Shown piece by piece: positions 24,198 to 31,846 of a stretch of 53,019 nucleotides of DNA. The position numbers were made by a program, and so were the translations under genes. Source of the DNA: an uncultured Oscillospiraceae bacterium (GTDB lineage Bacteria > Bacillota > Clostridia > Oscillospirales > Oscillospiraceae); contig CAKTMW010000007.1 in assembly GCA_934574095.1 (NCBI GenBank), positions 1 to 53,019 of the forward strand, in the 5' to 3' direction. The notes under the pieces were generated by a model. The model worked only from the letters and a program-made list of their open reading frames with translations, was not told the DNA's origin and did not search any database. The number at the start of each line of letters is the position of its first letter. Within the stretch, counting starts at the first letter, position 1.

Positions 24198-25364
24198 CTG
24201 GAACTGAACAAAAAGACCATCCGCAATATTCTGCTGATCGCCGTCGGCGTCACGGTGGTGTGGTGGCTGGTGAACCACGTTGACCTGCTGCTGTCCATTC
24301 TGGACGCCGTTCTGGGCATTCTTTCCCCCATTCTCATCGGCCTGATCCTGGCTTTTGTGCTGAATCTGCTGCTGAATCCGCTGGAGCGGCTGTGGGATAA
24401 GCTGTTCCTCAAGGAGAGCAGCAAGCCCATCGTGAAGAAGCTGCGGCGGCCCGTCTGCCTGCTGCTGAGCTTTTTGATCGTGCTGGGCGTCATCTTCGCC
24501 GTGTGCTTCGTGGTGATCCCCCGTCTGGGCAGCACTGTGGTGGACATGGTGAACACCATCTCCGACTATGTCAAGACGCTGGACGTGCGGTATGACGACC
24601 TGCGCGCCACGCTGGAGCAGTACGCCATCACCCTGCCGGAGATCGACCTGGGCAAAAACGACCTGCTGACCAAGCTCACCGACCTTCTGGCCAAGGGCGG
24701 CTCGGCCTTGCTGAACACCACCATCAGCGTCACCACGTCGGTGCTGTCGGCGGTGGTGAACCTGCTGATGGGCGTGGTGTTCTCCATCTACATACTGGCC
24801 CAGAAGGAAACGCTGGCCCGCCAGCTGAAAAAGCTGCTGTACCTGACGTTCCCGGAGCAGAAGGTCACGCCGTTTCTGGCGTTTCTGGGCCGCGTCAGCC
24901 GCACGTTCTCCCAGTTCATCACCGGCCAGACCATCGAGGCCGTCATTCTGGGCACGCTGGTGCTGCTGGGCATGCTGATCCTCCGCCTGCCCTACGCCCC
25001 GGTCATCGCCGTGCTGGTGGGCGTCACCGCCCTGATCCCCATTCTCGGCTCGTGGATCGGCGCCATCGTGGGCGCGCTGCTGATCCTGCCGGTGTCCTTC
25101 ATGAAGGCCATCTGGTTCGTGGTGTTCCTCATCGTCCTGCAGCAGATCGAGGGCAACCTCATCTACCCCCATGTGGTGGGCAAATCCGTGGGCCTGCCGG
25201 GTATCTGGGTGTTCTTCGCCGTCATCATGGGCAGCGGACTGGGCGGCGTCGCCGGTATGCTGCTGGGCGTCCCCGTCTGCGCCGTGATCTATGACGAGGT
25301 GCGCCGCGCCATGCGGAAAAAGGAAGCGGCCCTGACGGCAGACGACCGCGAAAGGGTTTCCTGA
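24198..25364 (+). CDS. AI-2E family (PerM/YtvI-like) membrane permease with apparent CTG start
   Basis: A 388-residue protein with about eight membrane helices. The first ones are 'ILLIAVGVTVVWWLV' and 'ILSPILIGLILAFVLNLLLNPLE', and the C-terminal half contains 'GQTIEAVILGTLVLLGM', 'LIPILGSWIGAIVGALL' and 'QQIEGNLIYPHVVGKSVGLPG', the AI-2E/UPF0118 signature. Members export or exchange small solutes or ions; the substrate here is unknown. The reading frame is open from a TGA just upstream of CTG 24198, and no ATG, GTG or TTG precedes the first helix. CTG-GAA-CTG-AAC-AAA-AAG would read MELNKK, which suits clostridial relatives. The alternatives are GTG 24255, which would cut the first helix, or an N-terminal frameshift from ATG 24184. 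A hairpin terminator follows. Confidence 0.8.
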   Translation: MELNKKTIRNILLIAVGVTVVWWLVNHVDLLLSILDAVLGILSPILIGLILAFVLNLLLNPLERLWDKLFLKESSKPIVKKLRRPVCLLLSFLIVLGVIFAVCFVVIPRLGSTVVDMVNTISDYVKTLDVRYDDLRATLEQYAITLPEIDLGKNDLLTKLTDLLAKGGSALLNTTISVTTSVLSAVVNLLMGVVFSIYILAQKETLARQLKKLLYLTFPEQKVTPFLAFLGRVSRTFSQFITGQTIEAVILGTLVLLGMLILRLPYAPVIAVLVGVTALIPILGSWIGAIVGALLILPVSFMKAIWFVVFLIVLQQIEGNLIYPHVVGKSVGLPGIWVFFAVIMGSGLGGVAGMLLGVPVCAVIYDEVRRAMRKKEAALTADDRERVS

Positions 25365-25375
25365 TCGTATATTCG

Positions 25376-25403
25376 TAGGGGCGGGGTTCTACCCCGCCCT
25401 TTT
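25376..25403 (+). terminator. GC-rich hairpin terminator, related to the palindromic repeat
   Basis: GGGCGGGGT (25379-25387) pairs with ACCCCGCCC (25391-25399) around TCT and is followed by TTTT. The block, including the leading GTAG, resembles the ends and inner hairpins of the palindromic element at 17572-17661. A further GGCGGGCGGGG stretch follows at 25430-25440. Confidence 0.72.
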
Positions 25404-25472
25404 CGTTGACGATGGTGTTGTCGTTAAACGGCGGGCGGGGCAACCGCCTCTATGAAGCCGCGCCGCGGCAGC

Positions 25473-25505
25473 AAACAAAAAACAGGGGCCGGTGACGGCC
25501 CCTGT
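25473..25505 (-). terminator. Terminator of the trkH gene
   Basis: ACAGGGGCC (25482-25490) pairs with GGCCCCTGT (25497-25505). In minus-strand sense it is followed by TTTTTTGTTTGC. It lies eight bases past the stop. Confidence 0.88.
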
Positions 25506-25513
25506 AAATTTTA

Positions 25514-26959
25514 TTACTTATTCCGCCATGTGGACGGACTCAGCAGTACCAGCAACGGCATCAGCTCCAGACGGCCCATCAGCATAATAAGGGCCAGCAC
25601 CAGCTTGCTGAACCACGACAGGGGCGCGAAGTTGGCCATGGGGCCCAGCGCACCCAGCGACGGGCCAACATTGCTGATACAGGTCAGCGATGCCACAAAG
25701 GACTCCGTGAAGCCCAGCACATCCAGCGAAACCACCAGCGTACCGGCCATCAGGATCAGCAGGTACGCCACCTGAAACATGTGGGCGGAATTGACGGCCC
25801 GCTCGTCCACGCTCTGGCCGTCCATGGTGATAACCGACACCCGGTTGGGGTGGATGATGTGATCCAGCTCCCGCCGCAGGCTCTTGACCTGCAGCATCAG
25901 GCGGCTGATCTTCATGCCGCCTGCCGTGGAGCCGGCGCAGCCGCCCACATACATCAGCAGCACCAGAATACACCGGCTGAAGGTGGGCCACAGGGTGAAG
26001 TCCTTGGTGGCGTAGCCGGTGGTACTCATGATGGTGGTGGCCTGAAACGCCGCGTCGGTGACGGATTCGTACCAGCCCTGTCCCAGCTCCACGTGCAGGT
26101 CTACGCAGATCAGGCCGATGGTGGCCGCCAGAATCAGCAGATACCACCGCAGCTCCTCGCTGCGCAGAGCGTCCTTGATTCGACCCCGTACAACGGCGTA
26201 CAGCAGCGAAAAGTTGATGCCTGCCAGAAACGTAAAGGCCACGATGACCCATGTGATAGCGTCGGACTGATACTCGGCGATGGAGGTGTTGCGGACGGAG
26301 AAGCCGCCGGTGGCCATGGTGGTAAAGGCGTGGTTCACCGCATCAAACCATGACATTCCGGCGATACGCAGCGCCACGGTCTCGGCGCCTGTCAGCACCA
26401 CATAGATGACGTAGAGAATCTTGGCGGTGCCGCCCACACGGGGCACCAGCTTGGACTTGATGGGGCCGGGGCTTTCCGCTTTCATCAGATAGTAGGCGCC
26501 GTCGCCCAGATGGGGCGTCAGCGCCAGAAACAGCACCAGAACGCCCATACCGCCCATCCACTGGGTCTCGCTGCGCCAGAACAGGATGCTGGGCGGCAAG
26601 CTCTCCACCGAGTCCAGAATGGTGGCGCCGGTGGTGGTCAGACCGGAGGCAGTCTCAAACAGCGCGTCCACGAAGGAGGGGATCGCGTCAGCCAGCAGAT
26701 AGGGGAACGTGCCCAGCAGCGTCAGCGCCACCCAGGCCATTGCCACGGCGGCGTAACCGTCACGGCCCTGCATCCTGCCCCGCTTCACCGGCACCAGATA
26801 CGCCAGCGCGCCCAAAATGCCGCACAGCAGCGCTGCGGAGAGGAAAGCCTCCCAGCAGCCGTCGCCATAACCCAAACTGACCAGCAGCGGCAGCAGCATA
26901 AAGCTGCCCTCCACCCACAGGATATACCCCACTGTACGGGTGATCAATCGTATATTCAT
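25514..26959 (-). CDS. trkH: TrkH-type potassium uptake channel subunit
   Basis: A 481-residue membrane protein with the four-fold membrane-pore-membrane plan of TrkH/KtrB. The four selectivity-filter segments can be seen: 'FETASGLTTTGATI', 'FTTMATGGFSV', 'QATTIMSTTGYATKD' and 'TCISNVGPSLG'. The conserved block 'MYVGGCAGSTAGGMKISR' also fits. The protein moves potassium through the cytoplasmic membrane and normally works with a cytoplasmic nucleotide-binding TrkA/KtrA ring. No such gene is in this window, so the partner must be encoded elsewhere. The ATG at 26957-26959 follows AGAGGT. It is a single-gene unit with its own promoter and terminator. Confidence 0.93.
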   Translation of the reverse strand: MNIRLITRTVGYILWVEGSFMLLPLLVSLGYGDGCWEAFLSAALLCGILGALAYLVPVKRGRMQGRDGYAAVAMAWVALTLLGTFPYLLADAIPSFVDALFETASGLTTTGATILDSVESLPPSILFWRSETQWMGGMGVLVLFLALTPHLGDGAYYLMKAESPGPIKSKLVPRVGGTAKILYVIYVVLTGAETVALRIAGMSWFDAVNHAFTTMATGGFSVRNTSIAEYQSDAITWVIVAFTFLAGINFSLLYAVVRGRIKDALRSEELRWYLLILAATIGLICVDLHVELGQGWYESVTDAAFQATTIMSTTGYATKDFTLWPTFSRCILVLLMYVGGCAGSTAGGMKISRLMLQVKSLRRELDHIIHPNRVSVITMDGQSVDERAVNSAHMFQVAYLLILMAGTLVVSLDVLGFTESFVASLTCISNVGPSLGALGPMANFAPLSWFSKLVLALIMLMGRLELMPLLVLLSPSTWRNK

Positions 26960-27003
26960 GAAATAAATTACCTCTTTAGTGCAAAAAACGGACAATTACT
27001 ATT

Positions 27004-27033
27004 ATTATATCCCTGGCGGCGGGAAACTGTCAA
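27004..27033 (-). promoter_or_regulatory. Promoter of trkH
   Basis: On the minus strand, TTGACA (27033-27028), an 18-base spacer and TATAAT (27009-27004). The leader of about 40 bases contains only the ribosome binding site. Confidence 0.72.
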
Positions 27034-27105
27034 GCATTACGGATGCTTTCCAATATGGGCGCATAGAAATAGGAGAGAAGTACTCAAAAAAAGGAGCGGT
27101 GTCAT

Positions 27106-27603
27106 ATGTTTCAGCGTCTGCGCTGGCTGTGGGCTTTTCTGCTGGCGGCGGCCGCCGCTGTCATTTTGCGGGGGCTGGCGGCCGCTTTTCCGGGACCGGT
27201 GACGGATGTGTTGTCACCGGTGAACGAAAGTCCGTGGGAAATGGGCAAATTGGCGTTCTGGCCCTATTTGTGCGCAGCGGTGGCGCTGTGGCGGATGACG
27301 CCGGAGGCGAATTTCCGCGGCGGACACTGTCTTGCGGCGCTGTCTTCCACAGCGGTGATGATAATACTGTGGGGGCTTCTGTGGGGAACAGCGCCTGCAT
27401 ATATCCTGTTTTCTGCGTCAATAGGGGGAGGGGTGGCGCTGTACAGCGTGATTTACAAGAAAAAGTGGGGAGATGGCATGGCGTGGTATCTGGCGGCGGT
27501 GCTGCTGGGCGTGGCCTATGTACTGCTGACGGCCCGGCCCTTGTCAGGCGGGATATTCCGGATACCGGGGGACGTTTCCGCCATGGGGACCATCCCATTT
27601 TAA
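27106..27603 (+). CDS. DUF6512-type small membrane protein
   Basis: A 165-residue protein with four or five hydrophobic segments. The segment 'VLSPVNESPWEMGKLAFWPYL' between helices one and two resembles the 'VNESVWEHLKLLFFP' signature I associate with DUF6512 proteins. The function of that family is not known to me. The ATG follows AAAGGAGCG at a slightly long distance. The gene is divergent from trkH and is closed by a strong terminator. No other neighbour is on its transcript. The call is by pattern only, and the protein is best treated as an integral membrane protein of unknown function. Confidence 0.65.
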   Translation: MFQRLRWLWAFLLAAAAAVILRGLAAAFPGPVTDVLSPVNESPWEMGKLAFWPYLCAAVALWRMTPEANFRGGHCLAALSSTAVMIILWGLLWGTAPAYILFSASIGGGVALYSVIYKKKWGDGMAWYLAAVLLGVAYVLLTARPLSGGIFRIPGDVSAMGTIPF

Positions 27604-27615
27604 TGCCGTGGACGG

Positions 27616-27640
27616 AAAAAGCCCCCGAAAGGGGGCTTTT
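27616..27640 (+). terminator. Terminator of the DUF6512 gene
   Basis: AAAAAGCCCCC (27616-27626), GAAA loop, GGGGGCTTTT (27631-27640). It lies 12 bases past the stop codon. Confidence 0.93.
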
Positions 27641-27642
27641 AT

Positions 27643-27700
27643 TGGTACATTAAGGGCGGTTATGGGTGCGTTTCTGGTACATAAAAGGCGGTTATGGGGG
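27643..27700. repeat. Imperfect tandem direct repeat between convergent genes
   Basis: Two copies of about 26 bases, each starting GGTACAT and containing GGCGGTTATGGG, begin near 27644 and 27674. They fill the space between the DUF6512 terminator and the end of the pilus operon. No function is evident. Confidence 0.6.
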
Positions 27701-27725
27701 CATATTTTTCCCCTGTTTTTTCACC

Positions 27726-28310
27726 TCAGCCCGTGACGTAGCAGACCACGAACCAGACGCCGCTGTCCTCGGCGAACCAGATGAGGTCCGCGCCGAAGGA
27801 GGCGAGAGTATCGTTATCCAGCTGGGTGACGCGGCGGACACGCTGCACGGTGAAGGTGAAAAGCTCGCCGGTCATGTCGGTGAGATTCAGATGCTCGCCG
27901 CCCGCCAGGGCGGCCATCATATCCAGCTGACCGGGATCGGACACACCGGCGATGGTCAGGGAGCCGTCATACACCGTGCCGGAATAGCGGGCGGGACGGT
28001 AGAGAAGACCGGGGTCGCTTTGCAGGTCGCCCACCGGCAGCTTGACGCCCTTTTCCGGCAGCTCCAGCAGGGCGATCACATCCAGACCGTCTACCGACAG
28101 GGCGGGCATGGCGTCGTCGGAGCGGTCCTCCAACACGCCGGGGAAGCGCTGGGGCAGGGCCTCTTCCACGGTCCGGGCCACAGCGGCGGCGTCCGGGAGG
28201 TCCTGGGCGGCGGGACCGGAGCCGTAGGCACGGAACAGCTGCCAGGCGGCGAAGAGAAACACGCCGCAGGCGATGACCAGAGGGATCAGCAGCAGGAATT
28301 TACGCTTCAT
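27726..28310 (-). CDS. Sortase-like protein, probably inactive
   Basis: A 194-residue protein with an N-terminal membrane helix ('FLLLIPLVIACGVFLFAAW') and an outer domain whose last 110 residues follow the sortase barrel by eye. 'GVKLPVGDLQSDPGLLYRPA' fits the early strand, and 'DGSLTIAGVSDPGQLDMMAALAGGEHLNL' fits the block that normally carries the catalytic His as 'AGH'. In this protein that His is Val. The final 'GVWFVVCYVTG' fits the 'LVTCYP' catalytic-Cys strand, but the chain ends there, so the strand with the catalytic Arg is missing. It is the last gene of the pilus operon and overlaps the minor pilin gene by 11 bases. It may be a scaffold or regulator of pilus assembly. The sortase relation itself needs a structure-based check. 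Confidence 0.5.
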   Translation of the reverse strand: MKRKFLLLIPLVIACGVFLFAAWQLFRAYGSGPAAQDLPDAAAVARTVEEALPQRFPGVLEDRSDDAMPALSVDGLDVIALLELPEKGVKLPVGDLQSDPGLLYRPARYSGTVYDGSLTIAGVSDPGQLDMMAALAGGEHLNLTDMTGELFTFTVQRVRRVTQLDNDTLASFGADLIWFAEDSGVWFVVCYVTG

Positions 28311-29301
28311 GGCGTTTTCTCCGGGACAGGAGCACCAGCGCCGCCGTCAGCGTACCGGAGGCGGCCAGCAGCGTCCCGAACAGGGGCAGATTGGTGGTAT
28401 CGCCGGTGCGGGGGGAGGTCGTACCGGGGGTGTTGGGCTTGCCGGGTTCGCTGGGGTTGGACGGCGTGGAGGGGGTGCTGGGACGGGTATTGATGACGAT
28501 GAAGGTGCTGCCGTTCTTCCGCTGGCTGACAGTGTAGCCCTCCGGCACGGCGGGCTCGGACACGGTCCAGACGCTGCCGTCGTTGGCGGCGGTCCAGGTG
28601 TACATCCAGTTGTTGGCGGCGTTCAGCACCCGCTTTTCCTGCTGCTTGCCGTCCTTATAGAGGACCACGGTGACGCTGTCGGGGCGCTTGCTCTTGTCGG
28701 CGGCGTCACGCCAGGTCTTGACCACGTGGTAGGTGAGCTGGCTGGGGGAGGGGTCGTACCGCTCCGACTTGGGAACGGCGGCGACGTCATAGAACCAATA
28801 GCCGTTGTCGTCCAGGCCGGGGACGGAGATGACGAAGCTGTCAAACACATAGGTGACGCCGTTCACCTGGCCCCGGAGAGCGGAGACCAGATACAGACCC
28901 GGCTTCAGGCCGGTGAATTTTACGGCGCCGCTGCCGCCCACGGTCTGCGTGGCGGTGGCGCTGATCTGGTCGGCGGCCACATAGGAGCCCAGGGTGACGG
29001 TCAGCTCCCGCCACTCGGTCTGGCTGCGGGGGGCGTTGATCCGCAGGGGATAGCCGGAGAAAGCGCCGGTCAGGGCATAGACGCCGTCGGCGTCGATGGA
29101 AGCGGCCTGATAGATGCTGACCTGCTGGCCCTCCAGGGCTACGCCGCTGACGGAGTAGGTCAGGGTCAGGGAGCATTGGGCGGCGGTGTCCACGGCTTCG
29201 CGGGCGTCGCCGGTATAGTTGGCGGCGGCGGGGACCACGGAGGTCAGGACCGTGATCACGGTCAACAGCAGCAGCGTCAGATAGCGGGCGGCTTTTTTCA
29301 T
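28300..29301 (-). CDS. Minor pilin with Cna-B domain and SPRTG sorting signal
   Basis: A 333-residue secreted protein. Residues 1-27 form a signal peptide ending near 'PAAANY'. The first half resembles a SpaA-type pilin domain ('GLKPGLYLVSAL'). Residues about 190-275 form a Cna-B domain ('YHVVKTWRDAADKSKRPDSV', 'VLYKDGKQQEKRVL', 'SEPAVPEGYTVS'). A Pro/Ser-rich spacer follows, and the C-terminus has a sorting signal: 'SPRTGD', a hydrophobic helix and 'SRRKRHEA'. The first residue of the usual LPXTG motif is Ser instead of Leu. The protein would be attached to the pilus or wall by sortase. It overlaps the sortase gene by four bases (ATGA), so the two are coupled. Confidence 0.85.
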   Translation of the reverse strand: MKKAARYLTLLLLTVITVLTSVVPAAANYTGDAREAVDTAAQCSLTLTYSVSGVALEGQQVSIYQAASIDADGVYALTGAFSGYPLRINAPRSQTEWRELTVTLGSYVAADQISATATQTVGGSGAVKFTGLKPGLYLVSALRGQVNGVTYVFDSFVISVPGLDDNGYWFYDVAAVPKSERYDPSPSQLTYHVVKTWRDAADKSKRPDSVTVVLYKDGKQQEKRVLNAANNWMYTWTAANDGSVWTVSEPAVPEGYTVSQRKNGSTFIVINTRPSTPSTPSNPSEPGKPNTPGTTSPRTGDTTNLPLFGTLLAASGTLTAALVLLSRRKRHEA

Positions 29302-30143
29302 AGCAGTTCTCCCTCCTCGTTGATGGGCAGCTTCGGCTTGGCCGGTTCTAAAAATACGATGACGATCAGCACCAATATCATGGGCAGGGCCACGACGGGG
29401 GCGACGATCAGTTTATCCACGATAAAAGCCTCGGACATGCCGTTCAGTGTGCGGACGTCCTTGGCATCCACCTGGCGGCCGCGGACCAGCAGGCGGTGGG
29501 TATTGATGCCGTAGGGGGTGCAGGTGACCAGGGTGCAGTAGTCCTTGCCGGGCTCAATGAGCAGGTCGTTGACGTCGGTGGGCAGGACGGTTTTGATCTG
29601 GTCGATCTGATAGACCCGCGAGGTGCCCAGAACGGTGATGCGGAACACGTCGCCCACCTCCAGGCGGTCTAGGTCGGTGAACAGCTTGGCGGAGGGGAGG
29701 CCCCGGTGGGCGGACAGCACACAGTGGGTGGAGCTGCCGCCGATGGGCAGGCTGGTGCCCTCCATGTGGCCGCAGGCGTTGTTGAGGACCGAGGGGTCGG
29801 TGGTGTGGTAGATGGGCAGCTTCACCTGTATCTTGTCGATGTCGATGTAGCCCATGATGCCGTCTCCGGCGGCGTTGAGCAGGTCGTGATAACCCTCCAG
29901 CTCCCGGTAATCGGTAAGGGGGAAGGGGAGGGCGGCCAGGGCCTCGTTATAGTCCTCCGCCGCCTGGATGAGGGCGGAGTAATCCTTGGGGGCCAGGCTT
30001 TTCACCAGCGCGTCATAGTCAGTGATGGCCCGTGATTGGGTGATGGAGTTCCAATAGCTGCTGACCGAGGGGTACAGCAGCAGGGAGAGGCCCACGAACA
30101 GGATACTCAGCAGTATGATGGTGATCTTTTTGCGAACTTTCAT
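29298..30143 (-). CDS. srtC: Class C (pilus-polymerising) sortase
   Basis: A 281-residue membrane-anchored transpeptidase. An N-terminal helix (about 7-27) and a C-terminal helix (about 240-262) flank the sortase barrel, as in class C enzymes. The catalytic His is in 'CVLSAHRGLPSAKLF', the Cys in 'YCTLVTCTPYGINTHRLLVRG' and the Arg at the end of the same segment. Before the barrel, 'IYHTTDPSVLNNACGHMEGTSLP' is the usual entry region, with a DP pair that could be the lid. It links pilin subunits by their sorting signals outside the membrane. It lies between the major and minor pilin genes, the usual place. It is the only fully equipped sortase in the window. Confidence 0.95.
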   Translation of the reverse strand: MKVRKKITIILLSILFVGLSLLLYPSVSSYWNSITQSRAITDYDALVKSLAPKDYSALIQAAEDYNEALAALPFPLTDYRELEGYHDLLNAAGDGIMGYIDIDKIQVKLPIYHTTDPSVLNNACGHMEGTSLPIGGSSTHCVLSAHRGLPSAKLFTDLDRLEVGDVFRITVLGTSRVYQIDQIKTVLPTDVNDLLIEPGKDYCTLVTCTPYGINTHRLLVRGRQVDAKDVRTLNGMSEAFIVDKLIVAPVVALPMILVLIVIVFLEPAKPKLPINEEGELL

Positions 30144-30177
30144 GGGTGTCTCCCCGCTGTTGTGTGATGGGAACGCT

Positions 30178-30214
30178 CCCCTGAGGAGCCGCGGGAGGGC
30201 GGCCCCTCAAGGGG
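30178..30214 (-). promoter_or_regulatory. Strong stem-loop between major pilin and sortase genes
   Basis: CCCCTGAGG (30178-30186) pairs with CCTCAAGGGG (30205-30214) with one bulge, and an inner GCCGC/GCGGC stem extends it. It lies in the 97-base gap and has no T-run. Such stems often reduce read-through or stabilise the upstream mRNA end, which would give more major pilin than sortase. Confidence 0.6.
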
Positions 30215-30240
30215 AAACAAAGGAAAGAGGTTGGCGTGGT

Positions 30241-31758
30241 TTAGAAGTTCTCCTTGGAGATACGCTTGTTGGTCACCAGGAAGATGCCCGCGCCCACAAC
30301 GGCCAGCGCACCCAGGGCGACGAACAGGACGGTGCCGATGCCGCCGGTCTCAGGCAGCTCGGTGCCGGAGGAGTTGAGAATGCTGGCCTGATCCACGGAA
30401 ATGTCGTACATCTCGGACTTATGAGTGGTTTCGCTGACCGGCAGCGTAACGGGCTCCTTCAGCAGGTTATAACCGGCAGGGGCGGTGATCTCTGTCAGGG
30501 TGTAGGTGCCGGCCTTCAGACCCTTGATGACCACGTTGCCACTGGCGGGGGTAACAAAGGACGTATATGTCTTAGAGATGTCCAGACCGGTGACATTGCC
30601 CTCGGTGCCGGTATAGGTGTTGGCCAGGTAGTAGATGTCCTGACCGGTCACCTTATACAGCGTCAGGACATCGCCGCCAGCGTTTTTCAACTGGAACTCA
30701 GCGCCGGACAGCGGTTTGTTGTCGGTGTTATGCTTGTATACGCCGATGGCGAAGGAGTGGACGGTAACCTTGCTGGGAGTATCGTCCTCGTCGCCTCTGG
30801 CGGTGTCAAACTTCCAGGAGAGCTTGGCCTCATTGCTGTTATTGACGGTGTCGGTGCCCACGGAGGCGTTGCCCTTCAGGGTGGCGGTATAGGTGACTTC
30901 AATGGTGTTGGGAGTGCCGTCTTCGGCGGGATAGAGGAAGTTACCGTCGGTGTCCTGCCAGTTAATGTGGATAGTAAACACGCCGTTGTCGGTATTCGAG
31001 TGGCTCCACAGGTTATCCGCAATGGTCGTTCCATTGACCTTTACCACGATGTTCTTCAGGTCTACGTCGATGGCGGCGCCCATAGTATCGGTGATAACGT
31101 ATTCCTTGATCTTGTCGACACCGTCATAGTTGAGGGCGTTGTTGACCTTTACCACGAAGTTGACGGTTTGACCGATGTCAGCGCTGTCGCTTCTGACCAG
31201 GCTGCCGTCCGCCTTCTTGATAAACTTGCCGGATTCTCCCTCGTCGCCCCAGCCGGGGGTCTGGTTCTTGTCGATGATGGTGACGGCGTTGTCCACGTTG
31301 GTGATGGTGACGGTGGCGCCCAGGGTGCTGGAGATGAAGTAGTAGCCGTAATCAAGATTCTCAAACTTGACGGTGGCGCGGTTCGCCGTTTTGCTTTCGT
31401 CGGAGAAATTTGCGGCCGCGGCCTTTACTTCTCCGCTGTTGAACCAGGCGATAATGTCAGCGCCGGCGTCAGCTTTGGCGGAGACGGTATAGCGTTTGTT
31501 GACGGTGGTGTTTTCCAGGGTGAAGAGACCGCTGTTTTTGACCAGTTTATACCAGGGACTGCTTTCATCGATGGTATAGGAAGCGGTGTTGCTGGCGCCA
31601 TAGGAGGCGTCGAACACCTTGTAGAGCTTATACACTTTGCCGGGGGTGGCGTTTTCGATGGTAATGGAGCCGGTGCCGGCGGCGAAGGCTGTGACGGACA
31701 GGGCCAGGGTCATGACCAGCGCCAGCAGCAGCGCCAGAAGCTTTTTGCAGTGTTTCAT
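30241..31758 (-). CDS. Major pilin (isopeptide-forming fimbrial subunit, LPETG)
   Basis: A 505-residue secreted protein. The signal peptide is residues about 1-27 ('LLALLLALVMTLALSVTAFA'). Three immunoglobulin-like pilin domains follow. The middle domain begins near 'VRSDSADIGQTVNFVVKVN', and the last is a Cna-B/SpaA-type domain with the E-box 'YTLTEITAPAGYNLL' that supports an internal isopeptide bond. The C-terminus has 'LPETGGIGTVLFVALGAL' and the tail 'VTNKRISKENF'. This is the shaft subunit polymerised by the class C sortase encoded next. I chose ATG 31756-31758 (after AAAGGAACG); an ATG eight codons upstream is possible. The strong stem-loop downstream suits high expression. Confidence 0.94.
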   Translation of the reverse strand: MKHCKKLLALLLALVMTLALSVTAFAAGTGSITIENATPGKVYKLYKVFDASYGASNTASYTIDESSPWYKLVKNSGLFTLENTTVNKRYTVSAKADAGADIIAWFNSGEVKAAAANFSDESKTANRATVKFENLDYGYYFISSTLGATVTITNVDNAVTIIDKNQTPGWGDEGESGKFIKKADGSLVRSDSADIGQTVNFVVKVNNALNYDGVDKIKEYVITDTMGAAIDVDLKNIVVKVNGTTIADNLWSHSNTDNGVFTIHINWQDTDGNFLYPAEDGTPNTIEVTYTATLKGNASVGTDTVNNSNEAKLSWKFDTARGDEDDTPSKVTVHSFAIGVYKHNTDNKPLSGAEFQLKNAGGDVLTLYKVTGQDIYYLANTYTGTEGNVTGLDISKTYTSFVTPASGNVVIKGLKAGTYTLTEITAPAGYNLLKEPVTLPVSETTHKSEMYDISVDQASILNSSGTELPETGGIGTVLFVALGALAVVGAGIFLVTNKRISKENF

Positions 31759-31846
31759 GGGTCGTTCCTTTCTCTTTTTCATGTGATCGGGTGTGTCCTG
31801 GGGCGGCAGGGGAGTGATTTGCCGGTCAGGAAGGGCAGATGGGTGT

